From Deltaproteobacteria bacterium (GTDB lineage: Bacteria; Acidobacteriota; Thermoanaerobaculia; Multivoradales; JAHZIX01), in contig JAHZIX010000002.1 in NCBI GenBank assembly GCA_022601195.1, positions 310,001 through 374,000 on the forward strand: a DNA stretch of 64,000 bases, in the 5' to 3' direction. Within the stretch, counting starts at the first letter, position 1, and every line of letters begins with the position of its first letter. Made by a program: the position numbers and the translations under genes. The notes under the pieces are model-generated. The model saw only the letters and a list, made by a program, of their open reading frames with translations. It was not told the origin of the DNA and made no database searches. Positions 9,298 to 20,485 of this stretch are shown in pieces.

Positions 9298-10016
9298 TCA
9301 GCCACCGACCCCGAAAGTCACCAGTTGCGTCTGGGGATCCAACACGATGTGTAGATCCTCATCCAGCATCTGTTCGTGATCCTTCAAAACGTGCAGACGT
9401 ACCTTCGAATCCTCAGACACCAGACGAAATGCCAAATCGACCTGCTCCTCGAATTGGTCCGCCGGAGGAGGCAGATGCCCAGGTGCAGCCTGCGGGCCTT
9501 CCCGGTAAGTTTGGCAAGCCATCCAGAGCTCAGCCCCCATCTCCGCAGCCACCGCCTTGATCGAGGAAATCTTTTCCTCGTCTAGCTCGTCCGCATTGAC
9601 TTCATCGAGAAGAATCACCTTCGGCTCGAAATGCATGACATCTCGGAGCATCGCAGCGACCTCTCGGAGGCGATCTGTTGAAAAAGACTGCCCAATGTAG
9701 GTGTGGATGTGGCGTCGACGCTCGATTGCCACCTGCAGGGGAGCCAAGTCATCCAATTTTTTCTCGAGACGTAACATCTCCGTGAGAATGTCGTCATACC
9801 AGGTCCGCACCTTGTCGACGGTACTGTCCAAGGCGATGTGCAGGACTTCCTGCCCAGAGAGCAGGGCGTCCATGCCGACATCGACGAGGAAGGCCGTTTT
9901 GCCGACCCCTGCCCGAGCCAAGATCAGGGCCAGACGGCCAGGTCCAGGGCCGGGATGGCCGTCCCGTTCGAGGAGCTTGCGCGGTGAGCGCCGCAGGTTG
10001 ATCATGACCTCGCTCA

Positions 10017-10017
<1 letters not shown>
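9298..10017 (-). CDS. RecA/DnaB-like P-loop ATPase of unknown function
   Basis: The 239-residue protein has a Walker A ARAGVGKT near residues 34-41 and a Walker B KVILLDEVN near 132-140. A LWMACQTYRE strand follows, in the place of a RecA-type sensor. It resembles the ATPase core of DnaB/KaiC-type proteins but lacks the DnaB N-terminal domain and any recognised DNA-binding region. Its ATG shares one base with the fusA stop codon (TGATG), so it is translationally coupled to EF-G, and the terminator at 9254-9221 ends the unit. The tight link suggests a role with the ribosome or in translation stress, but that is inference. No function is assigned. Confidence 0.75.
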
Positions 10018-12104
<2,087 letters not shown>

Positions 12105-12185
12105 GGTCGCTGTCTTTCAGAGAGTCACTCCCAACGGCCTTCCACGGCGGTCTGGAATGACGAGATGATTTGAGCTAGTGGAACA

Positions 12186-12215
12186 ATGAACCGAGGATTT
12201 CCGGGGTCGGTTCAT
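12186..12215 (-). promoter_or_regulatory. Nine-base inverted repeat in the fusA leader
   Basis: ATGAACCGA at 12186-12194 is perfectly complementary to TCGGTTCAT at 12207-12215, with a 12-base loop. It begins about ten bases after the predicted fusA transcription start, a position suited to a repressor operator or a 5' mRNA hairpin. No known regulator motif was recognised. Confidence 0.5.
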
Positions 12216-12230
12216 CCTCGTGGGAGGCAA

Positions 12231-12259
12231 AAACTACCCAGGAAGAAGGGAATTGTCAA
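12231..12259 (-). promoter_or_regulatory. Sigma-70 promoter of fusA
   Basis: On the minus strand TTGACA (12259-12254) is a perfect -35 box, followed after exactly 17 bases by TAGTTT (12236-12231) as a weaker -10. It points toward fusA and would give a leader of about 120 bases. Confidence 0.6.
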
Positions 12260-12364
12260 TGCCTGGGGCCGGTAAAAGCACTTCTCTCAGGGACTAGTAG
12301 ACGGTTTTGCCCCCGTGGAGGCAGCTCGTCCCCTTCTCTCAACCATTGATCGGCATGGAATTTA

Positions 12365-12655
12365 CCCTCGCCCTTGCTTCTCACCGAACTCGTCGCGAGG
12401 CACTAGAGATGCCGGGAGATCCAAGGAAGAAGGTGATTTCTGCGCCGCAAGCATAGTGACACTCTGTCGAGGAGCAGAATCGCCTTCTGACGCCGGAGAT
12501 TCAGGTAGATACGGGCCCGCAGCAGAGGATTGGTGAGAAGGTAAGGGCTGGCCTGGACGCCCAGTTCCTTCAGCTCTCTCCCAAGTTTCTTGAGCTTCGA
12601 GAGCAGAGCTGCGCGGCCATTGCTTGCAGTCTCCGGCCGGCAGATTCTCCCTCCA
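12365..12655 (-). pseudogene. Start-less coding remnant carrying the dispersed C-terminal tail repeat
   Basis: This minus-strand frame is open for 97 codons between TAG (12658-12656) and TAA (12364-12362), without a usable start codon. Its last 50 codons align without gaps to the C-terminal tail of the Rieske membrane protein at 42147-44147; 25 of 44 residues are identical by my count, ending in R-x-EFGEK. A 100-residue ORF in another frame (12403-12705) covers the same DNA and is less convincing. It may be the 3' end of a decayed gene, or a mobile repeat that happens to be open. The rest of 12260-12692 shows no other gene. Confidence 0.4.
12377..12508 (-). repeat. Dispersed 132-bp repeat, copy A
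   Basis: The 132 bases at 12377-12508 match 42165-42296 without gaps at 94 positions by hand count, on the same strand. The ends are best conserved: the first ten bases are identical, and AGAGCAGAATCG-like cores match. Copy B forms the coding tail of a Rieske protein. Here the copy is outside any intact gene. Confidence 0.7.
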
Positions 12656-12692
12656 CTAGCCGCCTGCGCCCCAGTGCTACACTTCGTCGGCG

Positions 12693-13100
12693 ATGTCTTC
12701 CGCAACCACTAGTCGGCACCGATCCCGTTTCCAAAGTTGGCTCTCCTGGAGTCTTGTGGCGGGAGCGCTCTACGATCTGATCTTCGCGGGAGTCATGGTG
12801 GTCGCACCCCAAATGCCCGCTAAGTTGTTGAATCTGCCGATGCCCGGGGAGACCTTCTACCTGTGGCTGATGGCCATCTTCCTGGTCATGTTGGCGAGCC
12901 TGTACCTAGCAGCTGCCATCAACCCACGCCGCTACAGCGCTATCATCGCCGTCGCCATCGTCGGCCGCATCGCTGGAGCTGTTGCCTTTGCGGTGGCCGC
13001 AAGGGGAAGGCCCGAGCTGTCAGGGCTGTATCTCTTGGCAACCGCCGACCTTGCTTTTGGCCTCGCCCATCTGGCGCTCTGGCTGCCTGTCCGACGCTGA
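12693..13100 (+). CDS. Small membrane protein, four predicted helices
   Basis: The 135-residue protein has four hydrophobic segments, about 15-38, 52-75, 82-103 and 108-131, joined by short loops. The N-terminal 14 residues are polar and basic. I do not recognise a specific family. It resembles small uncharacterised integral membrane proteins of DoxX-like or DUF size. It is a single gene: the upstream DNA is the decayed fragment and the downstream gene is convergent. No strong Shine-Dalgarno precedes the ATG. A coding call is supported by the regular membrane topology. Confidence 0.7.
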   Translation: MSSATTSRHRSRFQSWLSWSLVAGALYDLIFAGVMVVAPQMPAKLLNLPMPGETFYLWLMAIFLVMLASLYLAAAINPRRYSAIIAVAIVGRIAGAVAFAVAARGRPELSGLYLLATADLAFGLAHLALWLPVRR

Positions 13101-13230
13101 GCCCACGACCGCGGGTACGATCGCCCCAAGCCCCCCACCTTCCACTGGAACTGAAGAGGGGGGCCGAGGCAGGGGTTTCAGATCAGGAGCCGGAGCTTGC
13201 GGGCCTCCTTAGGCTCCCTTGGGGAACACC

Positions 13231-15186
13231 TCACCACCACCCCAGGCTATCGAGGAAAGCATGGAAATAAGCGTCCCATCCTCCTTGCAAGGGATGCAGC
13301 GAATTCGCCTCTACGCTGGGAGGCCAGAGGTTGTAGTCGACATCGTTGATGAATGGATCCTCGTTGTTACAGGCTCCGTGCCCTCGAAATAGGGATTGCA
13401 CTTCCACGAACGATAGATTGATGAATCGAAAGGAGGCTGCCTCCTCGACCGCAGGGGGCAGCATCTCGTTGAGCAACCTGGTCTGACCGTCGAGAAAATC
13501 CGCCTCCTCGACCGACATCCCACTCAAACCAGGACAACGGCGAGCGGAACCATCACCCGCAGAGGGCCGCCCTCCTCCTGGTGGTTGCTCTACGGGGTGC
13601 TGCTGCTCCATCAGAGCGTGAGGGAGCATCGGCTGAAGGGCCAAGGGATATCCCAGCACTCGAATCGTCGCGTCGGGCAGTTGGTAGTTGATGAGCTCTA
13701 ACTGGTCCAGTAGCTCACCGGCGATGCCCGGCAAGTTGTTGATCTCGTTTTGGAAGGCTCCGTCGCCCTCGAGACAATCGGTACGAATACAGAGGGAAAC
13801 CACAGACACCCAGTCGAGGCCACTTCTGGTACGCACATCGTTACCGCCTATGGTGAAAACGATGATCGTGCCCTCACCGGTTCCGAGCTCGAGCCCCAGG
13901 CTTTGAACGTTGTTCCATTGGACTTCGAGGTGACGCTGCAAGAGCTCCGCGCCACCACAGGCCTCGAAGATAAATTGCGGTTCGTTTCCGGAAACATCCT
14001 GGATGTATTCCACGAGCTGGAAGCCGGGGGTCGCTTCCTGGTGACTGTAAATGGGATTGTCGCAATGCCCTTGCCCCCCTGGCGGGGCTGGCGGATCCGT
14101 AGGGAGAACTCCGAATCCAGCACTATAGGAATCGCCCAGCTGAATCACAAAATCGATCTCCTCCGGGGGCGGTGCCGACGAGCCTGCTGCCGAGACTCCT
14201 ACGGCATGAGGCTCTCCCTCACAGGAGCCGAATCCAGGAAGGGCGGACCAATCGATATCGCTACCCCCGCGAATATCGTGCAGGATGAGGGCTTCGAAGA
14301 TCCACCACTCTAAGTCACAAAGCCACTCCTGGTAGTCCTCTGAAAAATCCCCATCATCGATTCTGTCGAAGATCCGCCGAACGATGTACTGGACCTCTCT
14401 CACCTCTTCCGAAAAGCCTTCGACAGCGGCATCCAGACCACTCGGGTAGTCGTACCAGTCTTCGCTGAAGTAATCAGCCGCATGTTTTGAGCAGGCGTCT
14501 CCCCGATCAGACCCGATGGCTGACAATAAGGCCTCAGCTAGATCAGCGAAGTACACAGATCCTGCTAACCAGGAAGCTGCTTGATCGACCGTCTGCTGAA
14601 TCGGATGGTGCTGGGGAGCCTCCGAACGAATCGTGTCCAATATCTCATCGAGGCGGCTCCGCGCTTCGTCGCGGGCTAGGTCTTCGATAGGCTCGGCGAG
14701 GTCTCGAATTTCCTCTTCCAACTCACTTGCAACTCGGCAGTGCTCTTCGAACTCAGCTTCGGTATCTTCCATCACGCTGTCGACAACATCTCGCATCTGC
14801 CCTGCAGCCATGTCCCCAGCCTCTTGCTGAGCATCTGCCACAGAATCCTCGATCATATCGATCCAGGCGGTGCCGCTAACCCATGGGTTGCCATCGTGAA
14901 TTTCATTCTCGTCGAGCCACCGGTCAAAGAAGGACCGCGGATGCACCACGCCTGCAGCTTGTTCTTCCCGCTCTCGCTTGGGCGGCGGATCGAAGAGCCT
15001 CCCGATGTCTCTCCAGACATTCGAAACAAAATCTCCTATCTCTGAGCAAGCGTGCTGAAACCAATTGGAACCACCGAAGTCGCAGCCCTCCGGTTGAGCT
15101 GATATCGGTGAGGCCGGTAGCAGCAAGATCGCAACTAATAAGCAAAATCCGATTGAATATTGAGTCCCTCGCTTCGAGATCGACAT
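13231..15186 (-). CDS. Secreted SGNH/GDSL-type hydrolase with long helical N-terminal region
   Basis: The 651-residue protein begins with a signal peptide (hydrophobic 12-30, cleavage likely after SAQ). Residues about 35-340 are acidic and helical with no recognised domain. An SGNH hydrolase domain follows: block I GDSYSAG with catalytic serine 353, block III IGGNDVR, and block V NSLHPL with histidine 631. Cysteine pairs near LCIRTDC and GHGACNNED suggest disulfides, as in secreted Streptomyces-type GDSL lipases. It is probably an extracellular or periplasmic esterase/lipase. Substrate is unknown. It stands alone, with 436 bases of gene-free DNA upstream. Confidence 0.88.
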   Translation of the reverse strand: MSISKRGTQYSIGFCLLVAILLLPASPISAQPEGCDFGGSNWFQHACSEIGDFVSNVWRDIGRLFDPPPKREREEQAAGVVHPRSFFDRWLDENEIHDGNPWVSGTAWIDMIEDSVADAQQEAGDMAAGQMRDVVDSVMEDTEAEFEEHCRVASELEEEIRDLAEPIEDLARDEARSRLDEILDTIRSEAPQHHPIQQTVDQAASWLAGSVYFADLAEALLSAIGSDRGDACSKHAADYFSEDWYDYPSGLDAAVEGFSEEVREVQYIVRRIFDRIDDGDFSEDYQEWLCDLEWWIFEALILHDIRGGSDIDWSALPGFGSCEGEPHAVGVSAAGSSAPPPEEIDFVIQLGDSYSAGFGVLPTDPPAPPGGQGHCDNPIYSHQEATPGFQLVEYIQDVSGNEPQFIFEACGGAELLQRHLEVQWNNVQSLGLELGTGEGTIIVFTIGGNDVRTRSGLDWVSVVSLCIRTDCLEGDGAFQNEINNLPGIAGELLDQLELINYQLPDATIRVLGYPLALQPMLPHALMEQQHPVEQPPGGGRPSAGDGSARRCPGLSGMSVEEADFLDGQTRLLNEMLPPAVEEAASFRFINLSFVEVQSLFRGHGACNNEDPFINDVDYNLWPPSVEANSLHPLQGGWDAYFHAFLDSLGWW

Positions 15187-15622
15187 TCGATTCTCCTCTC
15201 AATGATCTCCCTAGATCTCCTACTGAAAGATCCCGAACCCAAGAGAGGGTTTCCGATCGGTCAGTGGAGCCTTCAATGCCAATGAGAATGTCTAGGATCG
15301 AACGACGAGAAAAGTCTCAAACGAGCCAAAAATCGCTACTAGCTCGCCTCTCTCGGCTTTGGAGCAAATGAAGTAATCCCATAAGGAATGCGACTGCGCC
15401 CTCCCGAAGGGAGTCAACGGTGAGCCATAGGTGAAACCAGAGCTCGTCAGAGAAATCTAGTGAATCCTGACCTAAGACTCAGTGTGTTGAGCTCGGGGAA
15501 CCGGTGGGATCCTGCTGATGGTCCCCCAGAGTCTTCCAACAGCTGGAGCCTCTACGAGACTGGGGTACCTATCTCTGAAAGCGAGCAGCGGGCACCTCGT
15601 TTTGAAAGGAGTCAACCGTTCG
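15187..15622. other. Gene-free region between SGNH hydrolase and dehydrogenase genes
   Basis: About 436 bases with no supported coding frame. It holds the likely promoter and leader of the SGNH hydrolase at its left end, a short CTCCC-GAA-GGGAG hairpin at 15401-15413, and two diverged copies of the 13-base repeat motif at 15420-15442. It lies downstream of the dehydrogenase stop. Nothing else was seen. Confidence 0.6.
15420..15442. repeat. Two diverged units of the 13-bp GTGAAA repeat
   Basis: GTGAGCCATAG at 15420-15430 followed by GTGAAACCAGAG at 15431-15442 are one- or two-base deletion variants of the 13-base units at 9159-9210. Confidence 0.45.
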
Positions 15623-16555
15623 TCAAGCGCTCCGTTTTGCTTCAGCGCTAGATTCTCCGGCCTCCAGATGCAGTCTCACGTTCGCGATGGCACCTTCCGC
15701 TAGACGGACCCGAGCCTCCTGAGACCAACCAGCTACCAAATCGTGAAAAATGAGCCTTGGGATACGAGAGAACTCATCACCAAATTCACCAGCCCCGACC
15801 GCATCCATAATCGCGAAGTTGCGGCCCGAAGACATCCAGGCCCGAAATGCCTCGACATCAAAGGTAGGGCCGATGGAAGTATTGATCAGAATGGTTCCCT
15901 CCCTTAGAAGGGCAAATTCCTGAGCACCCAGGAGACGAGTGTGGCGAGGCAAGTGCGTGGTGACCACGTCTGAGGTCCTCAACAGGTCGGCCAACTTGCG
16001 AAAGCGAATGCCCCGCTCCTCGGCATCCGGCTGACGGCTACGACTGAAATAAACCACATCTACTCCGAGAGCCTGGGCCGCCCGAGCCATCATCCCTCCG
16101 GTGGCTCCCAGACCGATGACTCCCATGCGCAAGCTCTGGAGCTCACGGGCCTCGGCCTGCCACTGAAGGCCGCCGATGCCCTTGAGCAGAAAGATGAGCT
16201 GGGCTAGGAGAAGCTCCACCATGCCATCGTCGGCGTAGTCACGGACTCCGGAGACCTTCACTTGAAACTCTTTCGCGGCGGCGATATCGACGTTGGCGGA
16301 CACCTCATCGTAGAGGCTGCAACACATCCCGATGTACTTGAGATCCGGCGCCGCCTCGATGTGGCGTCGAGTGATGGGAGTGCGCCAACTCACCAGCACG
16401 CAGTCGGCTCCCTTCATCCGCTCAGCAACTTCTTCGCTGGAGGAAGGGTCCACGGCGCTAATGGCAATCGGCTCGGCGGAGAAAGACTGAAGTTTCCGAA
16501 GAGAGGCCTCGGTGAAACCAATGTCGTCGATACCGACAATTTTCTTGAACTTCAT
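15623..16555 (-). CDS. NAD-dependent D-isomer-specific 2-hydroxyacid dehydrogenase family protein
   Basis: The 310-residue protein has the two-domain layout of this family. The NAD-binding fold starts at GVIGLGATGG (GxGxxG) followed by VDVVYFSRSR, and HLPRHTRLLG and INTSIGP match the conserved segments around the active site. The start chosen is ATG at 16555 because AAAGGAG lies about eight bases upstream; an upstream extension to 16621 has no such site. Family members reduce 2-oxoacids such as hydroxypyruvate, glyoxylate or phosphohydroxypyruvate. The active-site histidine region is atypical, so substrate is not assigned. It is monocistronic; about 266 bases separate it from the next minus-strand gene upstream. 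Confidence 0.85.
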   Translation of the reverse strand: MKFKKIVGIDDIGFTEASLRKLQSFSAEPIAISAVDPSSSEEVAERMKGADCVLVSWRTPITRRHIEAAPDLKYIGMCCSLYDEVSANVDIAAAKEFQVKVSGVRDYADDGMVELLLAQLIFLLKGIGGLQWQAEARELQSLRMGVIGLGATGGMMARAAQALGVDVVYFSRSRQPDAEERGIRFRKLADLLRTSDVVTTHLPRHTRLLGAQEFALLREGTILINTSIGPTFDVEAFRAWMSSGRNFAIMDAVGAGEFGDEFSRIPRLIFHDLVAGWSQEARVRLAEGAIANVRLHLEAGESSAEAKRSA

Positions 16556-16821
16556 GACCGAATCTCCTTTGACAGAACAAAACATCGCAAATAAAGAGAA
16601 GACACCTCGAGACTCGATCATGAAGTGCGCCGAGGCCGCCGGACCGGGGCGAGAAAAAGCGAACTCATCGAAAATCAGAAATATAGACTGAGCTAATATA
16701 GGCGAATCGCCAGTACTCGAACACTTGATTCAGTAGCCGATTCGGCAGCGCGGCCAGCCAATGAGGGGGTCCAGTCAGAAGGTCTATTCTGAAGTCTAGT
16801 GAGAAGACTCGGCTCGAAACC

Positions 16822-17706
16822 TCAACTCGAAATGCTGGAGCCCATAGTCAGCCGCGTGGTGACGAAATCGCGAAAGGTCCGGGGGGGCCGGCCCAACAAG
16901 GCCTGTAGGTCTTCGAGGTTGCCTCTCATGCCCCGCTCTTCGTAATACCGAAACATGCGGAGGAAAGCCTCCAGGCGTTGCCCGTTGAGGCCGATCTCCT
17001 TGGCCTGCCGGGCCCAGACTGAACGGGAGATCTTCTGGGCTCGCACCGGCCGTTGTAGGCACTCAGAGAAAACCCCAGCAATCTCTCGCTGATCGGGGCC
17101 TGCTTCTCCACACAACTCATAGATCGAACCCCGGTGGCCCGACTCAGAGAGCACACGGGATGCAGCTTCCGCTACGTCCTCTAGATCGACCAAGGCAATT
17201 CTGCTCGAAACAGCATAGGGAACCTCCAAGACGCCTTGCTGGACCACCTCGGTCCATTGGCCTAGAAAATTCTGCATGTAGGCAGCGGGCCGAAGAATCG
17301 TCACCTCCAAGTCGGTCTCCATGAGCAGTTCTTCGACTCTCCCCTTGTGCCAATGGTGAGGCATCGCTTCGACGTGGGGATCGAGGACTGAGTGGAAAAC
17401 GAACCTTCGTACCCCGAGGCTCTGAGCGGCCTCCAGGATCGATTGGCCGATGGGGACCTCGAGGGGATTCATATTGGGACAGATGTGGTAAATCGCCGAG
17501 CTTCCAGCCACTGCAGTCCGAAGAGCTCTCTGGTCTCGAAAGTCCCCTTCGACGATCTCGGAGACTCCGATGGCCTCGAGGCAGGATCGGTGCTCTCGGC
17601 GATACACCCAAGCACGCACCGCCTGGCCGCTCCGGACCAAGGCACGACTGACCGCCACACCGGTTTTGCCAGCGGCACCCGTGACGAGAATCAGCTCTCG
17701 AGACAA
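16822..17706 (-). CDS. NmrA-like NAD(P)-binding SDR protein
   Basis: The 294-residue atypical short-chain dehydrogenase has the NAD(P)-binding motif TGAAGKTG (TGxxGxxG) at its N-terminus. The AWVYRRE segment follows and suggests NADP preference. There is no YxxxK catalytic pair in the usual place, which fits the NmrA/HSCARG and QOR2-type group. These act as redox sensors or NAD(P)H:quinone oxidoreductases. I chose TTG at 17706 because GGAGG lies five bases upstream; TTG at 17718 is possible. It follows the gluzincin gene by 46 bases on the same strand and may be cotranscribed with it. Confidence 0.82.
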   Translation of the reverse strand: MSRELILVTGAAGKTGVAVSRALVRSGQAVRAWVYRREHRSCLEAIGVSEIVEGDFRDQRALRTAVAGSSAIYHICPNMNPLEVPIGQSILEAAQSLGVRRFVFHSVLDPHVEAMPHHWHKGRVEELLMETDLEVTILRPAAYMQNFLGQWTEVVQQGVLEVPYAVSSRIALVDLEDVAEAASRVLSESGHRGSIYELCGEAGPDQREIAGVFSECLQRPVRAQKISRSVWARQAKEIGLNGQRLEAFLRMFRYYEERGMRGNLEDLQALLGRPPRTFRDFVTTRLTMGSSISS

Positions 17707-17752
17707 GAGAGCCTCCAAGACCTCAACTCATCTTTGCCAAGAGCAAGATCCA

Positions 17753-19471
17753 TCAACGCCCCAATGAAAAAGTGACCCGTCGGTCGAGCCTGGCTTGGGC
17801 CGCTTCCGCCTCGGCGCCAACCCAACTCCGAAATTCCCGGTCAAAAGTCTCCAGATCGGTTTCGAGGATTTTCAAAAGCAACTTTGGGTTGGCTCCATGA
17901 CCGATGGCGATTCTCTTCAGGTAGGTGCGAAAGCCTTCCGTGAAACGCCCGTCTTCGCCGTCCATGAGGTAGCGCACCACAGCTGCGGAATGACTATAGG
18001 CACTGCTTTCGATGGCGGGTGAGTGGAATTGGGAATAGTCCAGGCTCCAGAGAATTCGCACCGGTGGCAGCAGGCCTTCGTCCATGATCTTGGCGAGATG
18101 AATCAAACGCACCTCTGGCCTGGAGCCAATAGAGCGCCAAACATCGAGGGTGCTGGAACGCGCTCCCCCCTCCTTCGCTACAGTGGCCGCGGACTCGATC
18201 CAAAGGCCACCGAGATCGCTAGCTAAGCCTTCCTCGAGCCAAGTCGGAAGTTGACGAGCCAGGGCTCGATCATTGAGCAAGTGGGTGATCTCGTGCACCA
18301 GGGTCCGTGCCAGGGTGTTTCGTGGCTTCTTCTCAGCGAAGAAAGCCAGGACTCCGGAACCTGCGTGACCAGCATTGGTCCCTCCACCGGGAAAAGAAGA
18401 CTCCGAATAAGCTCGGTAGTCCCCCTCGCGAGCGAAGAGAACGACGGTGCGCCGAGGATTGCCCGAAGGCAGGCGACCGTAACGGGAAAAATAGGCCTCT
18501 TCGGCGTGACTGGCAGCGCTATCGAGGAAAGACAGTAACTCCTCATCCTCGACGTCCGTATAGACGTCATAGGCCCCCAGGCGACGGGAAGGACGGCGAA
18601 TCCCCAGAATCTGTCTAGCCTTCCGCAGTTGGTCTGCACTACTACCGACGGTCGGGTCCGCCTGCTCCCGGAGAATTCCTCGTCGCGCTTTCCTTCGAGA
18701 GTATGGGGGCTGCCAAGCGGTGTCGACCCAGCCCCTCTCTCCGGCGAACACCACCTGGGCCCAATTGCCTTGACGCTCGAGGACGGGAAGGTGAGCCATC
18801 GCTTCGAGGGCCACTCGAGCTTCGGCCTCGGGCCCCACCTCCTCTCGCACTCGGTTTCCCGGCAGAACCCAGATCCACTCTTGAGCCAACCACGGGACGA
18901 CGGCGCTCTCTGCCTCAGACCGGCGAGAACGCCGTGGCCTGGGAAGAGTAGGGACAGCTCCCGGAACGATCTCCACCTTCTCGAGCCTCTCCTGACCGGT
19001 CGCTGGAGAGTTTTCTGTTGTCGAGCCTACCCGGGTTGCCCACAGAGGATCGTCGCCCCTTCGAGACTCCCCGCTGCTGGACGACCCAGAGTCCGCTGCC
19101 GGGCGAGTTCCTGGAGTGTCGGCCGCCGGAGGCTTGGCGGGCGCGGAATTAGAGGGAGGCAAACTTCCCTGGCCATTGCCGTCAACGAAAATTCGCAGCG
19201 GCTCCTCGGGTTTGCCCCCCCTCGCACCCTCAGTGGAATTCTCGGCTCCCACCTCTGCAATTTGTACTGAGCTACCTTCAGAGTTGTCTTGAGACTCAGG
19301 CAGGTAAACCGACCGTAGGTGAGCCAACGGTTTGCCGACCACCGGCCAGTCCCCCGCTTTCTCCAGCCAGGCAGATTCCGGATGATGGATCAACCACACA
19401 AAGCCAGCGAGCCCCCCCACGAGAAGCGTAAGAAAGAGGTAGGGAAACACCTCCCCACAGCCACGTTTCAT
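17753..19471 (-). CDS. Membrane-anchored gluzincin metallopeptidase with SH3-like domain
   Basis: The 572-residue protein has an N-terminal membrane helix (about 9-28) and a long Pro/Ser/Glu-rich linker (about 50-190). An SH3b-like segment follows, near 195-255 (WVLPGNRVREEV to GERGWVDT). The C-terminal domain is a peptidase-MA-like gluzincin: HEITH at 393-397 supplies two zinc histidines and the catalytic glutamate, and EEGLAS about 16 residues later supplies the third ligand. The active domain should face the periplasm. The SH3-like domain suggests cell-wall binding. No clear substrate. It is upstream of the NmrA-like gene on the same strand. Confidence 0.85.
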   Translation of the reverse strand: MKRGCGEVFPYLFLTLLVGGLAGFVWLIHHPESAWLEKAGDWPVVGKPLAHLRSVYLPESQDNSEGSSVQIAEVGAENSTEGARGGKPEEPLRIFVDGNGQGSLPPSNSAPAKPPAADTPGTRPAADSGSSSSGESRRGDDPLWATRVGSTTENSPATGQERLEKVEIVPGAVPTLPRPRRSRRSEAESAVVPWLAQEWIWVLPGNRVREEVGPEAEARVALEAMAHLPVLERQGNWAQVVFAGERGWVDTAWQPPYSRRKARRGILREQADPTVGSSADQLRKARQILGIRRPSRRLGAYDVYTDVEDEELLSFLDSAASHAEEAYFSRYGRLPSGNPRRTVVLFAREGDYRAYSESSFPGGGTNAGHAGSGVLAFFAEKKPRNTLARTLVHEITHLLNDRALARQLPTWLEEGLASDLGGLWIESAATVAKEGGARSSTLDVWRSIGSRPEVRLIHLAKIMDEGLLPPVRILWSLDYSQFHSPAIESSAYSHSAAVVRYLMDGEDGRFTEGFRTYLKRIAIGHGANPKLLLKILETDLETFDREFRSWVGAEAEAAQARLDRRVTFSLGR

Positions 19472-19811
19472 CGGGAACCTCTCAAACGAACCAAGCTCCT
19501 AACTCGCCCCGGAGAACTACGCATGAGCTCTCGCCGACGAATCGATAGGGCCACCGTCTCTCGGGATGGCTGATGCCTCATTGGAGATACACATACTTAC
19601 ATTCTACCTGAGCTGAGGAAACAGCTTCGAGCTGGATGGCCTTGTTGGGGAGATCGGAGAACACGAGCCTGCCATTGGTTTCCGGAGGAGTGCTACCCTT
19701 TGGCTCTCACCCAGCATCTACTGTGGTTCTAGATCTACCGAAAGCTCCGGCGCCTCGCCACGAGGTCGCAGACAAGGAGAGGCTCGCATTTCTGGAGGAG
19801 ACGTCGAGATG
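19472..19811. other. Gene-free region upstream of the gluzincin gene
   Basis: About 340 bases without a supported gene between two minus-strand genes. GAGAGG precedes the gluzincin ATG as its ribosome binding site. A small CAGCT-TCG-AGCTG hairpin is near 19622-19634. No convincing promoter boxes or RNA gene were recognised. Confidence 0.5.
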
Positions 19812-20216
19812 TCATTCTCGACGGATGGAGGTCACTTTCAGAGGAATTCCCCACTGCCGAGCTCCTCGCGGAGACTCGAGGACGATGCCCGAAAAGACGA
19901 CCCGAAGCCCTTCGTGGTGAAATTCTTCAGCCAGCCCCTGGGGCGCGAATCGCGTTCCCGCATCGAAGTCCGGGACTAGGCCAAACCCAAAATTGCCCAC
20001 TCGGGTTACCTGACCAGCCTGTGCTTCGATTTGATCTCCCGGTTCGGTGGAAACCGGCCGGACCGCCGGGCCTCCGGAAGCAACCGGGTCTCCGGAAGCG
20101 GCCGGGTCTCCGGAAGCAGCTGGGTCTCCAGAGGCAGCAGCCCGGGGCGGATCGAGGGCAGGAGCCGCACAGCCGAGGCAAGAAAGAATAGCGACAGCTA
20201 CGGTCCAAGTTTTCAT
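19812..20216 (-). CDS. Small lipoprotein with hexapeptide repeats and a compact C-terminal domain
   Basis: The 134-residue protein has a signal sequence with lipobox LGC near residues 14-16, so lspA-type processing and lipid anchoring are expected. Residues about 28-50 are tandem ASGDPA hexapeptides. The last 75 residues form a small beta domain with FGFGLVPD, LAEEFHHEGLRV and WGIPLKVTSI. This pattern resembles an uncharacterised domain in other bacterial lipoproteins where LPEEF-DGLRV and WG-PVEI-SI recur. The repeat length is likely variable between strains. It is divergent from adenine deaminase. Function unknown. Confidence 0.75.
   Translation of the reverse strand: MKTWTVAVAILSCLGCAAPALDPPRAAASGDPAASGDPAASGDPVASGGPAVRPVSTEPGDQIEAQAGQVTRVGNFGFGLVPDFDAGTRFAPQGLAEEFHHEGLRVVFSGIVLESPRGARQWGIPLKVTSIRRE
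20072..20137. repeat. 18-bp tandem repeat inside the lipoprotein gene
   Basis: Three full copies of an 18-base unit (CTCCGGAAGC followed by eight bases ending GGGT) occupy 20072-20125, and a diverged partial fourth follows. They encode the ASGDPA hexapeptide repeats of the lipoprotein linker. Confidence 0.85.
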
Positions 20217-20485
20217 ACTGGTGTCCTTTCCGATCGTCTACCGTTGCTCCCTGCTACGAAAACAGGATACTTGCGCCTGGAAGCCAGTACATTCTGCCAC
20301 CGAAGTGGTCCCCTAGGAGAGGCCGTCTCCACTCCTCCGACCCGGTCTCCGGACTTGTCGCAGCCTTGAAGGCGAATCTCCGCCATCTCAAAGAGCCGGA
20401 CAGGACCTTTACCTAGGTTTCGGCAACTGTGGTACAACAGGGCATGTCGTCGTATATCCACTAACTACAACTGGGTCGGAGAGCT

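Noticed and set aside
12403..12705. 100-residue minus-strand ORF next to fusA
   Set aside because: The product is basic and low-complexity, and the same DNA in another frame matches the coding tail repeat much better. No ribosome binding site was seen.
20217..20485. Purine riboswitch upstream of adenine deaminase
   Set aside because: The conserved loop and junction bases of the purine aptamer are not recognisable in this stretch.
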